Part shown: one piece after another, positions 1 to 9,011 of the stretch
How the letters are laid out: every line of letters begins with the position of its first letter
Numbering within the stretch: position 1 is the first letter of the stretch
NCBI GenBank assembly: GCA_021647505.1
Contig: JAKIUN010000003.1
Span: 43,759-107,758, forward strand
From: Gammaproteobacteria bacterium
GTDB taxonomy: Bacteria; Pseudomonadota; Gammaproteobacteria; SZUA-152
DNA: 64,000 nt
Direction of reading: 5' to 3'
Program-made: the position numbers and the translations under genes
Notes under the pieces: generated by a model
What the model saw: only the letters and a program-made list of their open reading frames with translations
Databases searched by the model: none
Told to the model about the DNA's origin: nothing

Positions 1-361
1 TTTCCGAATGGGCAATGGTACCGACACTGCCCATGAGAAAAATGGACTGGATGTCGTAATTGCGCAGGGCGCGTTTCCGGTAATCGAAACTCTTTGCCAG
101 CCGTTTTCCAGCATCGCTGCTCTTTTTCGTCGGTGACCAGTCAGAGATGCCAGCCGGAGTTTGTTTACTGACAAAACCAGGCAACATGGCATGGTTGATA
201 TGAAACAACAGTGGCAGTAGATCGAGAAAATCACGTGTACGCCAGCGCAATACTTCCTGTGTGCGCCGTAGGCGTTCGCGATTGATGGCGAGGAATCGCT
301 TTCGCGCCGCGCGGACATCCAGCAGGGGTTTGTTGCTTTTTTGTGAGGTGTGATTGGCCAT
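1..361 (-). CDS. cyaA: Class I adenylate cyclase, N-terminal part (runs off the window)
   Basis: Reverse-strand translation from ATG at 361: MANHTSQKSNKPLLDVRAARKRFLAINRERLRRTQEVLRWRTRDFLDLLPLLFHINHAMLPGFV...SIFLMGSVGTIAHSE. LFHINHxxLPGxV and FLMGSxGTIAxS are typical of class I CyaA. Absent from the ORF track because it is truncated. Confidence 0.85.
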   Translation of the reverse strand, partial: MANHTSQKSNKPLLDVRAARKRFLAINRERLRRTQEVLRWRTRDFLDLLPLLFHINHAMLPGFVSKQTPAGISDWSPTKKSSDAGKRLAKSFDYRKRALRNYDIQSIFLMGSVGTIAHSE

Positions 362-666
362 GAGTGAGAGGTGTGACACAGAGATGATGAGAACTGCGTC
401 GCACTTTCTTAGTGTCGGCATTTTGGCAGATTTGTTGAGATATCCGCTGGTCAAAGCGGCGTGACGGGATTAAAGTTCTCCTACCAGCTGTCGCTGATAG
501 GGCTATGAAAAGATTAACGAATTTGTCCGAGGTAAGATTTCTCGATGAATATCATGCAGTTAAAAAGGCAGGCGACGAAAATCCGACGCCAGGCAGGGGC
601 GGAGCACTGATTCTTCCCTGGCCGGGTTGCCGCTATGCTGCCAATCAACTTAGGGAGCCACGCCCG

Positions 667-1494
667 ATGCAAATACCCCATGCCGAACAGAGCCAGTCCA
701 TTCTTGCCGAGGCACCTTTTGGCGTTGCCACCGTGGATGCCGATGGCCGGCTGAGTTGGTGTAATCGTGCACTGGCAGAACTGGCGGGGTGGCCACTGAC
801 GGAGCTGGCTGGGCTGCCGGAAGCAGCACTGCTGGTTACGGCCGGGGTTCCGCCTACCGGCATCGTGCAGTTTGAACAGGGCGGTAAATCGGTGCAGCGG
901 GTGGTGCTGGATCGGGGTGACGGCCAGCGGGTCATTTATTACCAAGATGTCACCGTTCAGGAGACCCTGCGCAGTGAGTGTAATGCACTGGAAAAGCAGC
1001 TCCAGCAGCACAACACCATTGATTCGGTCAGTGGCCTGCTCAACCAGCAGGCGGTGAGGCGTGGACTGGAACCGCTAGTGTCTCGCAGTCGTCGCTATGA
1101 CAATCCACTGTCCGTAGTCATCCTATCGTTCACCAATCTGGCGGATGTGCGCGGTGAGCAAGGTGATGGTGCCGCCGATGAGGCGGTACTGAGTGTCAGC
1201 CAGTTGCTGCGCGACCAGATCCGCTGGGCCGATCTGGTTGGTCGGCTCGACAATGGTGACTTTATCTTTGTGCTGCCGGAGACCGACCAGGTGGCCGCTG
1301 AGGCGCTGGCCGGCAAGATCGCCCGGCAATTGAGCGAATTCACCCTCCCGGCCCTGGGTGGGTTGCGCCCGGAGGGCAGCTTCGGTGTGTCGAACTGGCG
1401 CCGTGGTGATGATGCCAATCTGCTGATTAAGCGTGCCAATGGTGCCCTGAGCAAGGCGGTAGAGGCAGGTCTGTTCAGTGTCGTTACGGCTTGA
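667..1494 (+). CDS. PAS plus degenerate GGDEF domain protein
   Basis: PAS-like N-terminus (ILAEAPFGVATVDADGRLSWCNRALAELAGW) and GGDEF-like C-terminus with signature replaced by GRLDNGDF. Start chosen at ATG 667 inside ORF 505..1494. Confidence 0.75.
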   Translation: MQIPHAEQSQSILAEAPFGVATVDADGRLSWCNRALAELAGWPLTELAGLPEAALLVTAGVPPTGIVQFEQGGKSVQRVVLDRGDGQRVIYYQDVTVQETLRSECNALEKQLQQHNTIDSVSGLLNQQAVRRGLEPLVSRSRRYDNPLSVVILSFTNLADVRGEQGDGAADEAVLSVSQLLRDQIRWADLVGRLDNGDFIFVLPETDQVAAEALAGKIARQLSEFTLPALGGLRPEGSFGVSNWRRGDDANLLIKRANGALSKAVEAGLFSVVTA

Positions 1495-1662
1495 ATTATG
1501 GCCTGAAGCGCCTACTGTTGGCGGTTGGCGCAATTCTGAAAAAATGATCGATGTTTTCTGTGCCTCATAGTGATAAATTTGGGGGCGCTGAATATGCATT
1601 CTACCCAGGGCTACACACGGGCTTTCGTGGCTGGTTGTTGAATGTGATCACAATGACGGAAC

Positions 1663-2370
1663 TTGAGCACCGGGCTATACTCCAAGTTACATTCTTGCCC
1701 TGGCGTCACCACTATGCAACGTACTATCAACCATCAGAACCTGGATGCCGGGTCTGTCCAGACAACGTCATGCAGCCGATTGCTTGGCCACGTGTTTCGG
1801 CCCTTGTTGTTCACCCTCCTGTCACTGTTATTGGCGGGCCAGGCGTGGGCGGGCCAGGCGGACGAAACTGATGGTAAAAGCGTCTTCCTGGTCGCCACCG
1901 ATCAGCTGCGGGGAACCGGTTTTGAGAGAACCGTGGTGCTGATGGTTCACTTCGGTGGTCGGGGCGGAACCACCGGGCTGGCGATCAACCGACCCTCGAA
2001 GATGTTGCTGAAGGAGGCCTTTCCGAAGATTGCCCATCTGCGCGACAGCGACGATGCCCTGTATCTGGGTGGACCCGTGGGCAGCCAGTCCGTGTTCGTG
2101 CTGCTGCGCACCGAGCAGCCGAAGAAGGGCATGATGCCTCTCATTGAGGACATCTATTTCGTCCCGGGCCATCGGATTTTGGCCGAATCCATCAAGGGTG
2201 ACAGTCGTGTCTTCGCCGGTTATACGGGCTGGGCACAGGGCCAATTGCAGGCGGAGATCGAGCGTGGTGACTGGCGTGTAATCCGTCGTGATCCTGATAT
2301 TATTTTCGATCAGGATACCGCTGATCTCTGGCAGCAGCTGTCGAAGCGTTGGTCCGGAAACTGGATTTAG
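1663..2370 (+). CDS. YqgE/AlgH (UPF0301) family protein with N-terminal signal-like segment
   Basis: FLVATDQLRGTGFERTVVLMVHFGGRGGTTGLAINRP matches the AlgH family core. A hydrophobic stretch LLFTLLSLLLAGQAWA precedes the domain. ATG 1714 is an alternative start. Confidence 0.8.
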   Translation: MSTGLYSKLHSCPGVTTMQRTINHQNLDAGSVQTTSCSRLLGHVFRPLLFTLLSLLLAGQAWAGQADETDGKSVFLVATDQLRGTGFERTVVLMVHFGGRGGTTGLAINRPSKMLLKEAFPKIAHLRDSDDALYLGGPVGSQSVFVLLRTEQPKKGMMPLIEDIYFVPGHRILAESIKGDSRVFAGYTGWAQGQLQAEIERGDWRVIRRDPDIIFDQDTADLWQQLSKRWSGNWI

Positions 2371-2394
2371 GCGTCTCGAATGGTTTGTGGTGAG

Positions 2395-2640
2395 TCTCCA
2401 CGGCCAGTTTCACACCTTTGAGAGCCGCTGTTCGTCTACCGAGGTCAACCTCACGGTGGCAGCTGGATCAATTCCTCGACATCAAGAACCACGTCATCCA
2501 GTGCGCTATGCACGGCACCCTGTTCCGCGTCGGCGATGGCCTGTGCTAGCGAGGCTCGTGCCAGGCAATTGCTGTAGGCCTTGCCCTTGAGCGTATGCTA
2601 GTGAGGATCTGGGTGGAGATTGCAGCGGAAGCGAAAAAGG
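2395..2640 (+). pseudogene. Remnant of a Rieske [2Fe-2S]-like protein
   Basis: Frame at 2453: RWQLDQFLDIKNHVIQCAMHGTLFRVGDGLC*RGSCQ has the second Rieske motif (C-x-x-H-G context) followed by in-frame TAG at 2547. The upstream RCSSTEVNL looks like a corrupted first CxHRG motif. Confidence 0.6.
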
Positions 2641-2650
2641 GAGACTGACG

Positions 2651-3196
2651 ATGGCCAGAAAATACGACCGGATCGAGCTGGAACACGCCGAGTTCATCAA
2701 ACGACAGAAGATATTCTTCGTCGCCACCGCAGCGGCCGGGGGGTGCGTCAACCTCTCACCCAAGGGCATGGACAGCCTGCGCGTGCTGGATCCAAACCGC
2801 GTGATCTGGCTCAACGTCACCGGTAGCGGTAACGAGACCGCCGCTCACGTCACCGAAAACCCCCGCATGACCCTGATGTTTTGCGCCTTCGAAGGTAAGC
2901 CGCTGATCCTGCGCCTGTATGGCGAAGCACGTGCCATACACCCCAGCGACTCGGATTGGCAGACATTGCTGGATCACTTCCCACCCCTGCCCGGTGCCCG
3001 GCAGATCTTCGAACTGAACGTGGATCTGGCGCAAAGCTCCTGCGGCATGGCTGTGCCACTGTTCGACTATGTCGAAGATCGTGAGGCCCTCAACGACTGG
3101 GCTCAGCGCAAGGGGCCGGCAGGAATCGGGGAATATTGGCGGGAGAAGAATGTCACCAGTCTCGATGGAATACCGACGGGGATCGATGGCGAGTAG
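2651..3196 (+). CDS. Pyridoxamine 5'-phosphate oxidase family (FMN-binding split barrel) protein
   Basis: RQKIFFVATAAAGGCVNLSPKGMDSLRVLDPNRVIWLNVTGSGNETAAHVTENPRMTLMFCAFEGKPLILRLYGEARAI is typical of the PNPOx-like fold. Confidence 0.85.
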   Translation: MARKYDRIELEHAEFIKRQKIFFVATAAAGGCVNLSPKGMDSLRVLDPNRVIWLNVTGSGNETAAHVTENPRMTLMFCAFEGKPLILRLYGEARAIHPSDSDWQTLLDHFPPLPGARQIFELNVDLAQSSCGMAVPLFDYVEDREALNDWAQRKGPAGIGEYWREKNVTSLDGIPTGIDGE

Positions 3197-3415
3197 TCAG
3201 TGGGTCTGCTAAGAGAGGCAATGGCGAAACAAGTGGTGGCCAAGGGGCTTGTATGGGTGACTTATACTGGCTACCGTGTAATACACGATTATAAATTTAG
3301 GAGGGTTTCGTGCCAGATGGAAAGAGAATTGCACTGCTTAAGGATAATCGTCAATAAATTTATAACAAAGCGCAGAATGGGAAGGGATGATTCACAACCA
3401 AAAATACCTGCGATA

Positions 3416-5695
3416 TCATTCCCTGTCTTGCTCTTTGCCCTGTTTGACACAAGAACGATTATAGATTTCCGCCAGCGAGAGTAATAGTGAAACTTCATCC
3501 ACACTTTCAAGTGCATGGTCTTTTCTAAACACCAGCATAATACCCTTGCGGATCTCCAGATAAAATCCATCATGCTCCACAATGAACTCGATAAGCTCTG
3601 GTGGAATATCCGACAGCGGATCGGCACCCTGTTTTGTATAAAGGCGATATTTTGCAGTAAGTTTGTTACTGCTTGGTAACACTACTTCATCATAATCGAC
3701 CAGATAGCGCTCTAAATAATGCCCTGGAGTGATCACCATATCCGGTATTTGGCTACCCGAATCAGCAGGGCATCGTGAGGTAATGATAGTATGCCAGTGC
3801 TTGGTGTAATAATTCGGTGCCGATGTGTGGCTGTAATCGTACAGGCTTATATGACCACCTAGATATTCACCTGACAGAACATTACTTACTTCCTTGTCTG
3901 CACCACGGTGCAGATAAATGAAGCCTTCTGTATTTAATATGCTCGTCGGTTCAGGCTGGAAATCCAGCTTGTATTGATCAGCCAGACGCTCCATTTGCAC
4001 TTCCCTTTTGCTACGCTGAACCTGCTCTTTGATCAGAGTAGTGTCCTGCATACGGGCTGCCAGTGAGTGTCGTGTAAATGGAATAAAATTTTCCACGCCA
4101 ACCAATTCAAAGGCACGGCCATCGCGCACGCATTCTTCTTCAAATTGATGCAAATACTCCATGGCTGTATGGTCAATAATCCGCCCTGACTCCGTCACAA
4201 TCAAAGTAACACCGACCTTGGATGGTAAGCTGCTGAGCAACTTGTCTAAAGGTAAAAGATTGAAACACACCAGCGAAGACAATGTCATTTCATAATGAGT
4301 GATACCTTCTCTTTCCTGTTTCTTGACCCTTATTACCGGTGTTTTAAACAAACTCCTCAAGTTATCCCAGAGCAGACAACAGCTACGTTTAAAACTCAAG
4401 CGCCCTGTCAACACAAAGCGAAAAGATGGCGCCAACAGATACAACAACATTACTACTTCAGCAGCTACACCGATAAGAATGCCAGAAAGAAGATCCGTGC
4501 CGAGAATGGCAAAAACAGTGATAATGAAGATGACGATCTGGTCACGGCCGATAGCGTAGGTTTTAGTGAAAACCTTATATTCACACAGTTTCCAGCCTAC
4601 ATAGATTAGAATCGCGGCAATAGCCGCCAGTGGAACCATCGCGATAACATCCGTAATAAGAAACAAAAATATCAACAAAAATATTGCATTATAAAAATTT
4701 GCCCACAGTGTCCGTCCGCCAGCATCAATATTTGTTCGACTTTTAATTCCTCCAGGAATGATAGTCAATCCGCCAAAAATACTCGACAGCGAGTTGGAAA
4801 CGCCCATTGCACGCAAAGTTACGTTCGGATCTGATTTGCGCTGGAACGGATCAATTTTATCAACGGCCTTAATCGTCGCTAATGATTCAACGCCATCGAT
4901 CAGTGTCAGGGTAATCACGACGATCAAAATACTCCACCATAGTTCTGGCCGTGAAAATACCTCACCAAAGGCCGGGAAGGTGATCCCGTCCGCCATTATG
5001 CTATCCGGCATTGTGATAAGATATTTTTCGTCAAGACCAAACACAGAGCCCAACAGGATGCCAAATACAGTCACAAATAACGGTGGTGGTACTTTACGCA
5101 TCCAGTCGTACTTCGATTTACTCAGGTAAAAAATAAGAAACAGACTGAGTGCACCAATAACCAGGACGTTCCATTCAACCTGTAATAAGGCCTGAGGAAG
5201 TTTTGCAACAGACGCCAACATGGTTTCAGAGGCGGGTAATATCGCTCCCATCAAGGGAGGAATCTGTTTAATGATAATAATCAAACCGATGGCTGCGAGC
5301 ATCGCCTCAACCACAGTCACAGGTAAAAAAATGGCATACCGACCCGTTTTGAAAAAGGCCAAAACTATCTGCACTAACCCGGTGATACAGATTGCTACCA
5401 AAAGCAGGGGATAACCTTCAGCAAGGTCACCGCCGCCTAACAGCAACATTCCGGCTAAAAGTGCAGGGGCCAAACCTGCAGCTGGCCCACTAATCGTGAC
5501 ATAAGCACCACCGAGAAAAGGAAATATAAGGCCGGCAATAATCGCAGAAATCAATCCGGTAACGGGCGGTGCACCGGAAGCGATAGCAATACCCAGGGAT
5601 AGGGGCAATGAAACGAGCGCGACTTGCATGCCTGCTAACAAGTCGTAACGCCAGTGCTTTAAGCCTTTAATGCCATTCTGTGGGGCTTCAGTCAT
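3416..5695 (-). CDS. SulP family anion transporter with STAS-like region and long C-terminal extension
   Basis: N-terminal SulP core (DLLAGMQVALVSLPLSLGIAIASGAPPVTGLISAIIAGLIFPFLGGAYVTISGPAAGLAPALLAG), STAS-like segment around 455-545 aa, then about 190 aa of soluble extension. Confidence 0.85.
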   Translation of the reverse strand: MTEAPQNGIKGLKHWRYDLLAGMQVALVSLPLSLGIAIASGAPPVTGLISAIIAGLIFPFLGGAYVTISGPAAGLAPALLAGMLLLGGGDLAEGYPLLLVAICITGLVQIVLAFFKTGRYAIFLPVTVVEAMLAAIGLIIIIKQIPPLMGAILPASETMLASVAKLPQALLQVEWNVLVIGALSLFLIFYLSKSKYDWMRKVPPPLFVTVFGILLGSVFGLDEKYLITMPDSIMADGITFPAFGEVFSRPELWWSILIVVITLTLIDGVESLATIKAVDKIDPFQRKSDPNVTLRAMGVSNSLSSIFGGLTIIPGGIKSRTNIDAGGRTLWANFYNAIFLLIFLFLITDVIAMVPLAAIAAILIYVGWKLCEYKVFTKTYAIGRDQIVIFIITVFAILGTDLLSGILIGVAAEVVMLLYLLAPSFRFVLTGRLSFKRSCCLLWDNLRSLFKTPVIRVKKQEREGITHYEMTLSSLVCFNLLPLDKLLSSLPSKVGVTLIVTESGRIIDHTAMEYLHQFEEECVRDGRAFELVGVENFIPFTRHSLAARMQDTTLIKEQVQRSKREVQMERLADQYKLDFQPEPTSILNTEGFIYLHRGADKEVSNVLSGEYLGGHISLYDYSHTSAPNYYTKHWHTIITSRCPADSGSQIPDMVITPGHYLERYLVDYDEVVLPSSNKLTAKYRLYTKQGADPLSDIPPELIEFIVEHDGFYLEIRKGIMLVFRKDHALESVDEVSLLLSLAEIYNRSCVKQGKEQDRE

Positions 5696-6052
5696 AATAT
5701 TTACGCCTCAAAACTTATTTGGTCTTTTATTTAGCCGTATGTGGTGCGTTATACTAAAAATGGGTGCAGAAGGCCATGATTATGCTGTTCCGTCCGCTTG
5801 AGATAACACCACCGTTCTCGCGAGAACGGCTTGCTTGGCTGAGACGATGGAAGCCTGACTTAGCGGCGCCATCAAAGCCTGGGCCTTGCAATACGCCGGG
5901 TCGAGTCTACGCTGGGTGCACAGTCTTAGCGAATAGCAAGCCGCCTGGAGTGCCCTAGAGGATGCCGACTCCATCGTCAGCGGCACCCGTTACGAGCATC
6001 CGCAACGGCAAACTACCTCGCTCTTCCTGAAGGACACCTTTGCGACAGGGGT

Positions 6053-6435
6053 TCAGAGGGTTTGCGCCAGATATTCGCGCAGGAACTCGCCGAAGGGGTT
6101 CGCTCCGGGTCACGTACCTTGCCGCGCTGCACGGCCAGACTGCTGCGGTAGACCTCGCTGGCATGGGTATCATCGAGCAGTTCGCATACGCCGGTCATGT
6201 CATCGAGGATCTCGCCGGCCCATTGCGACAGCTTTATCTTGCTGCCACGGCGGTGCAGGTATAGCTGTGGATCGCGTCCACGGTGGGCGGTAGCCAGTTC
6301 GTTGACGTCCAGTGAGCGCAGTTCGACGTATTTCACCCCGCGCTGTTTGAGGGCGTGGATGGGTTTTTCGGTGGCGCCGGTGATCTGCTTGGGGCGAATG
6401 GTGGCGTTGAGCTGTTCCCAGCGGTTGTTGACGAA
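6053..6435 (-). pseudogene. Partial, internally deleted copy of gshA
   Basis: Compared with gshA (9012..10595): 6089-6309 appears identical to 9241-9461, with internal deletions of about 193, 123 and 33 bp. The tail NPFGEFLREYLAQTL* resembles GshA KPFGDFLREYFAQAL*. Confidence 0.85.
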
Positions 6436-6436
6436 A

Positions 6437-6560
6437 ACGCCGACAGGGGTTGATGGCAAGTAGTCAGTGATTTGCGAAGAAAGAACAATGGCGAAACAGC
6501 TGGTGAGCCAAAGGATTTTCATATGGCCGATTTATACAGATGTCCGTATAAGCCGGTAAA
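6437..6560 (+). repeat. Diverged second copy of PNPOx-family gene 3' end plus its downstream flank
   Basis: ccgacaggggttgatggcaagtagtcagtg...caatggcgaaacagctggtg aligns with ccgacggggatcgatggcgagtagtcagtg...caatggcgaaacaagtggtg near 3173-3240 (about 70% over 66 nt by eye); PTGVDGK* versus PTGIDGE*. Confidence 0.65.
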
Positions 6561-6619
6561 TTACGGATGTTCATTCAATACAGCTATAAGAGCAATAAAA
6601 ATCGAGATTGGAGGAAAAA

Positions 6620-7351
6620 TTGAAACTAAAAAATGCTATCGAAAACATGGGAGAAATTTCAGCAATAGACATTGCGAAAAATATTGCAGAAAATGAAGGT
6701 ATTGATTGGGAGGGTGGCGCAAAATTTATTTTCTCTGTTATCGCGAATGATATTGAAAGAGCCCCAGGAAATATTGGTGGAAAAAATGATACGAAGCAGG
6801 ATGTAATCAAAAAGTGGCTACTTAAATATCAGGGTGGCTTTGATGGAAGAGCTTCGCAGCGTATATCTAACCTGCCAGGAACAGTTGCAGACCCAATAAT
6901 TGAAAAAATAATCGGCGCACGTTTAGATCATCTTACCGATGAAGACTTGAATAAAATAATATTCGCCCATCCTTTGGGAATGTCCGCAGAAAACATCCTT
7001 GGATTGATTCTGGAAGAATATTTATCTAAAAATTTAATAGCAAACGGTTGGCACTGCGCATGGGGAGAGACGGTAAAATCAGTAGATTTTGTAAATGAAA
7101 ATGGAAGTTTGCTACAAATTAAAAACAGAAGCAATTCAGAAAATAGTTCAAGTAGCGCTGTACGTGATGGTACTGAAATCAAAAAGTGGTACAGAATTAA
7201 AGCTGACCGCACTGAATATATGTGGCCACAATTAAATAAAATTTGTGGAACTGATAACTTGTCTGAAGACAAGTTCGTCAATTTTGTGAAAAAAATATTA
7301 AGATCAAACCCAGGTTGTTTAGCTGTTGAGGATGGCAGCCCTTGGAAGTAG
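6620..7351 (+). CDS. Putative type II restriction endonuclease (SinI/AvaII-like, GGWCC-type suspected)
   Basis: Convergent with a C5 methyltransferase. Contains SLLQIKNRSNSENSSSSAVRDGTEIKKWYRIKADRTEYMWPQLN. TTG start at 6620 has ggagg upstream. ORF track starts at 6608. Confidence 0.6.
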   Translation: MKLKNAIENMGEISAIDIAKNIAENEGIDWEGGAKFIFSVIANDIERAPGNIGGKNDTKQDVIKKWLLKYQGGFDGRASQRISNLPGTVADPIIEKIIGARLDHLTDEDLNKIIFAHPLGMSAENILGLILEEYLSKNLIANGWHCAWGETVKSVDFVNENGSLLQIKNRSNSENSSSSAVRDGTEIKKWYRIKADRTEYMWPQLNKICGTDNLSEDKFVNFVKKILRSNPGCLAVEDGSPWK

Positions 7352-7368
7352 TCGACATCAAAAATCAG

Positions 7369-8826
7369 TCAGCCAAACTGAATTTCTTGTTGAGTTAAGT
7401 GATGCTGTGTAGCATTGTTGTACGATTTAAGAAACTGCTCCTCCCATTCATGATTGCTGGTATTTTTATATCTTGAGTAGTTAAATCCAAGAAATTGTTC
7501 AGGTTTTTCATTATTTAGCAGAGACACAATCAGTCTCCCTATAGCAAAGCCTAAGCCAGAAGGTACAGCGTTGCCGGCTTGCTTATATTGTTGAATAAGA
7601 GGGCCAGCTAATATCCAGCTATCTGGAAACTCCTGTATACGTTTGTATTCCTGAATAGATAGCGGCCTGTCTTCTTCTGGGTGGGCTAAATCAGTGGCAG
7701 GCATGGCAGGATGAGTGACTACCGTTGGTGAAGGCTTGTTCCAAGCTAACCTTCTTAGGAAGCCTGTTTTACCACCACCAGCATAAAAAGATTTCCCCAA
7801 AGCTTCTTTTTGTAATTCTTCTGGTAAATTTCTCCAATTTTCACCAGGCTTTAGCATTCTATAATATTTCAGTCGCTTCTCTGGAAAATTTAGGTGTTGA
7901 TGTTCTGTTAAACCTTTAACTGCTTGCTTAAATGTTTTCCATTTTGGCAATCCATACTCTTTTTTCTCAGTGTGAGTTGGTGTCAAATATGGAGGAGTCT
8001 TACCATCTCTCGCACAAACAATTATTACACGCTCTCTTATCTGTGGTGTGCCGAAATTGGCGGAGTTATAGAGATTAAATGAATAGGAATACCCTGATTT
8101 TTTTAATTTTGACAAAATAAAATTCAAAGCCCCTCCTTTCATTTCATCGGCAGTCAGATCAGGGAATTCTGAGCCTCTCTCGTCATGAGGCCTATGATCC
8201 ATCGGGCAAGACAGTAAGCCTCTAACATTTTCAACTATGATATAGTTGGGATTTAATTCAATAGCTAAGTCAATGTATTTTAGAAATACATTACCCCTAT
8301 CATCATTGAATGCCTTGCGTTTCCCTGCTGTGCTAAAAGCCTGACAAGGTGGCCCCCCGATAATAAGGTCAATTTCATCTGCCTCGGTAAGACCTGAAGC
8401 ATCCAAAATATCTTGCTTGGAATAATCATTAATATCACTTAAAAGCGCCATATTAGGTTTATTAAGTGCAATTGTTTGACGGCAATACTTATCAATTTCA
8501 CATGCAAGTCGAACATCAAACCCCGCTTTCTCAATACCAATATCTAATCCCATTGCGCCTGAGAAGAAGCTGAGAGCTATTGGTTTGTTATTCGCATCTT
8601 TTTGCACTGCATAAGCCGCGTGATCTTCCACAATCATATGGGATGTTTGTAATCCATAGCGTTTTACCGATTCTGATTCCAGCATCCAAGAACGACCAAA
8701 TCTTGTGGCAGATAGAATCCCTGTACGGCATAATGTGCGAATTCGCTGCTCACTAATATTTAATAGATAAGCGGCTTCTTTGGTTGTGATGTGGGTACTC
8801 ATAAGCGCAGCCTTTTGCGAAACCAA
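7369..8826 (-). CDS. DNA (cytosine-5)-methyltransferase with N-terminal excisionase-type HTH
   Basis: [49 protein letters not shown], and [11 protein letters not shown] motifs of C5 MTases. N-terminal [37 protein letters not shown] is an excisionase/MerR-like HTH. Start may be 8802 (MSTHITT). Confidence 0.9.
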   Translation of the reverse strand: MVSQKAALMSTHITTKEAAYLLNISEQRIRTLCRTGILSATRFGRSWMLESESVKRYGLQTSHMIVEDHAAYAVQKDANNKPIALSFFSGAMGLDIGIEKAGFDVRLACEIDKYCRQTIALNKPNMALLSDINDYSKQDILDASGLTEADEIDLIIGGPPCQAFSTAGKRKAFNDDRGNVFLKYIDLAIELNPNYIIVENVRGLLSCPMDHRPHDERGSEFPDLTADEMKGGALNFILSKLKKSGYSYSFNLYNSANFGTPQIRERVIIVCARDGKTPPYLTPTHTEKKEYGLPKWKTFKQAVKGLTEHQHLNFPEKRLKYYRMLKPGENWRNLPEELQKEALGKSFYAGGGKTGFLRRLAWNKPSPTVVTHPAMPATDLAHPEEDRPLSIQEYKRIQEFPDSWILAGPLIQQYKQAGNAVPSGLGFAIGRLIVSLLNNEKPEQFLGFNYSRYKNTSNHEWEEQFLKSYNNATQHHLTQQEIQFG

Positions 8827-8838
8827 TAGAAGGTACCT

Positions 8839-8866
8839 ATTTTACTGACGTCATATTGAGTGTCAA
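8839..8866 (-). promoter_or_regulatory. Putative sigma70 promoter of the methyltransferase gene with TGACGTCA palindrome in the spacer
   Basis: Reverse strand: TTGACA-N16-TAAAAT. Perfect palindrome TGACGTCA at 8846-8853 lies between the -35 and -10. Confidence 0.5.
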
Positions 8867-9011
8867 TGCAAAAAACGCTCTATCAATCAATAGCATATAC
8901 TCAGACTTCTATACGCTACAGCCACATCACTTTTAGCTGTCGGTGATGCTAGTGGTCTGTCAACCCTGTCGGGGTTCAGCGTTCCTGGATCTCCACCGGC
9001 ACCTTGTTTGT

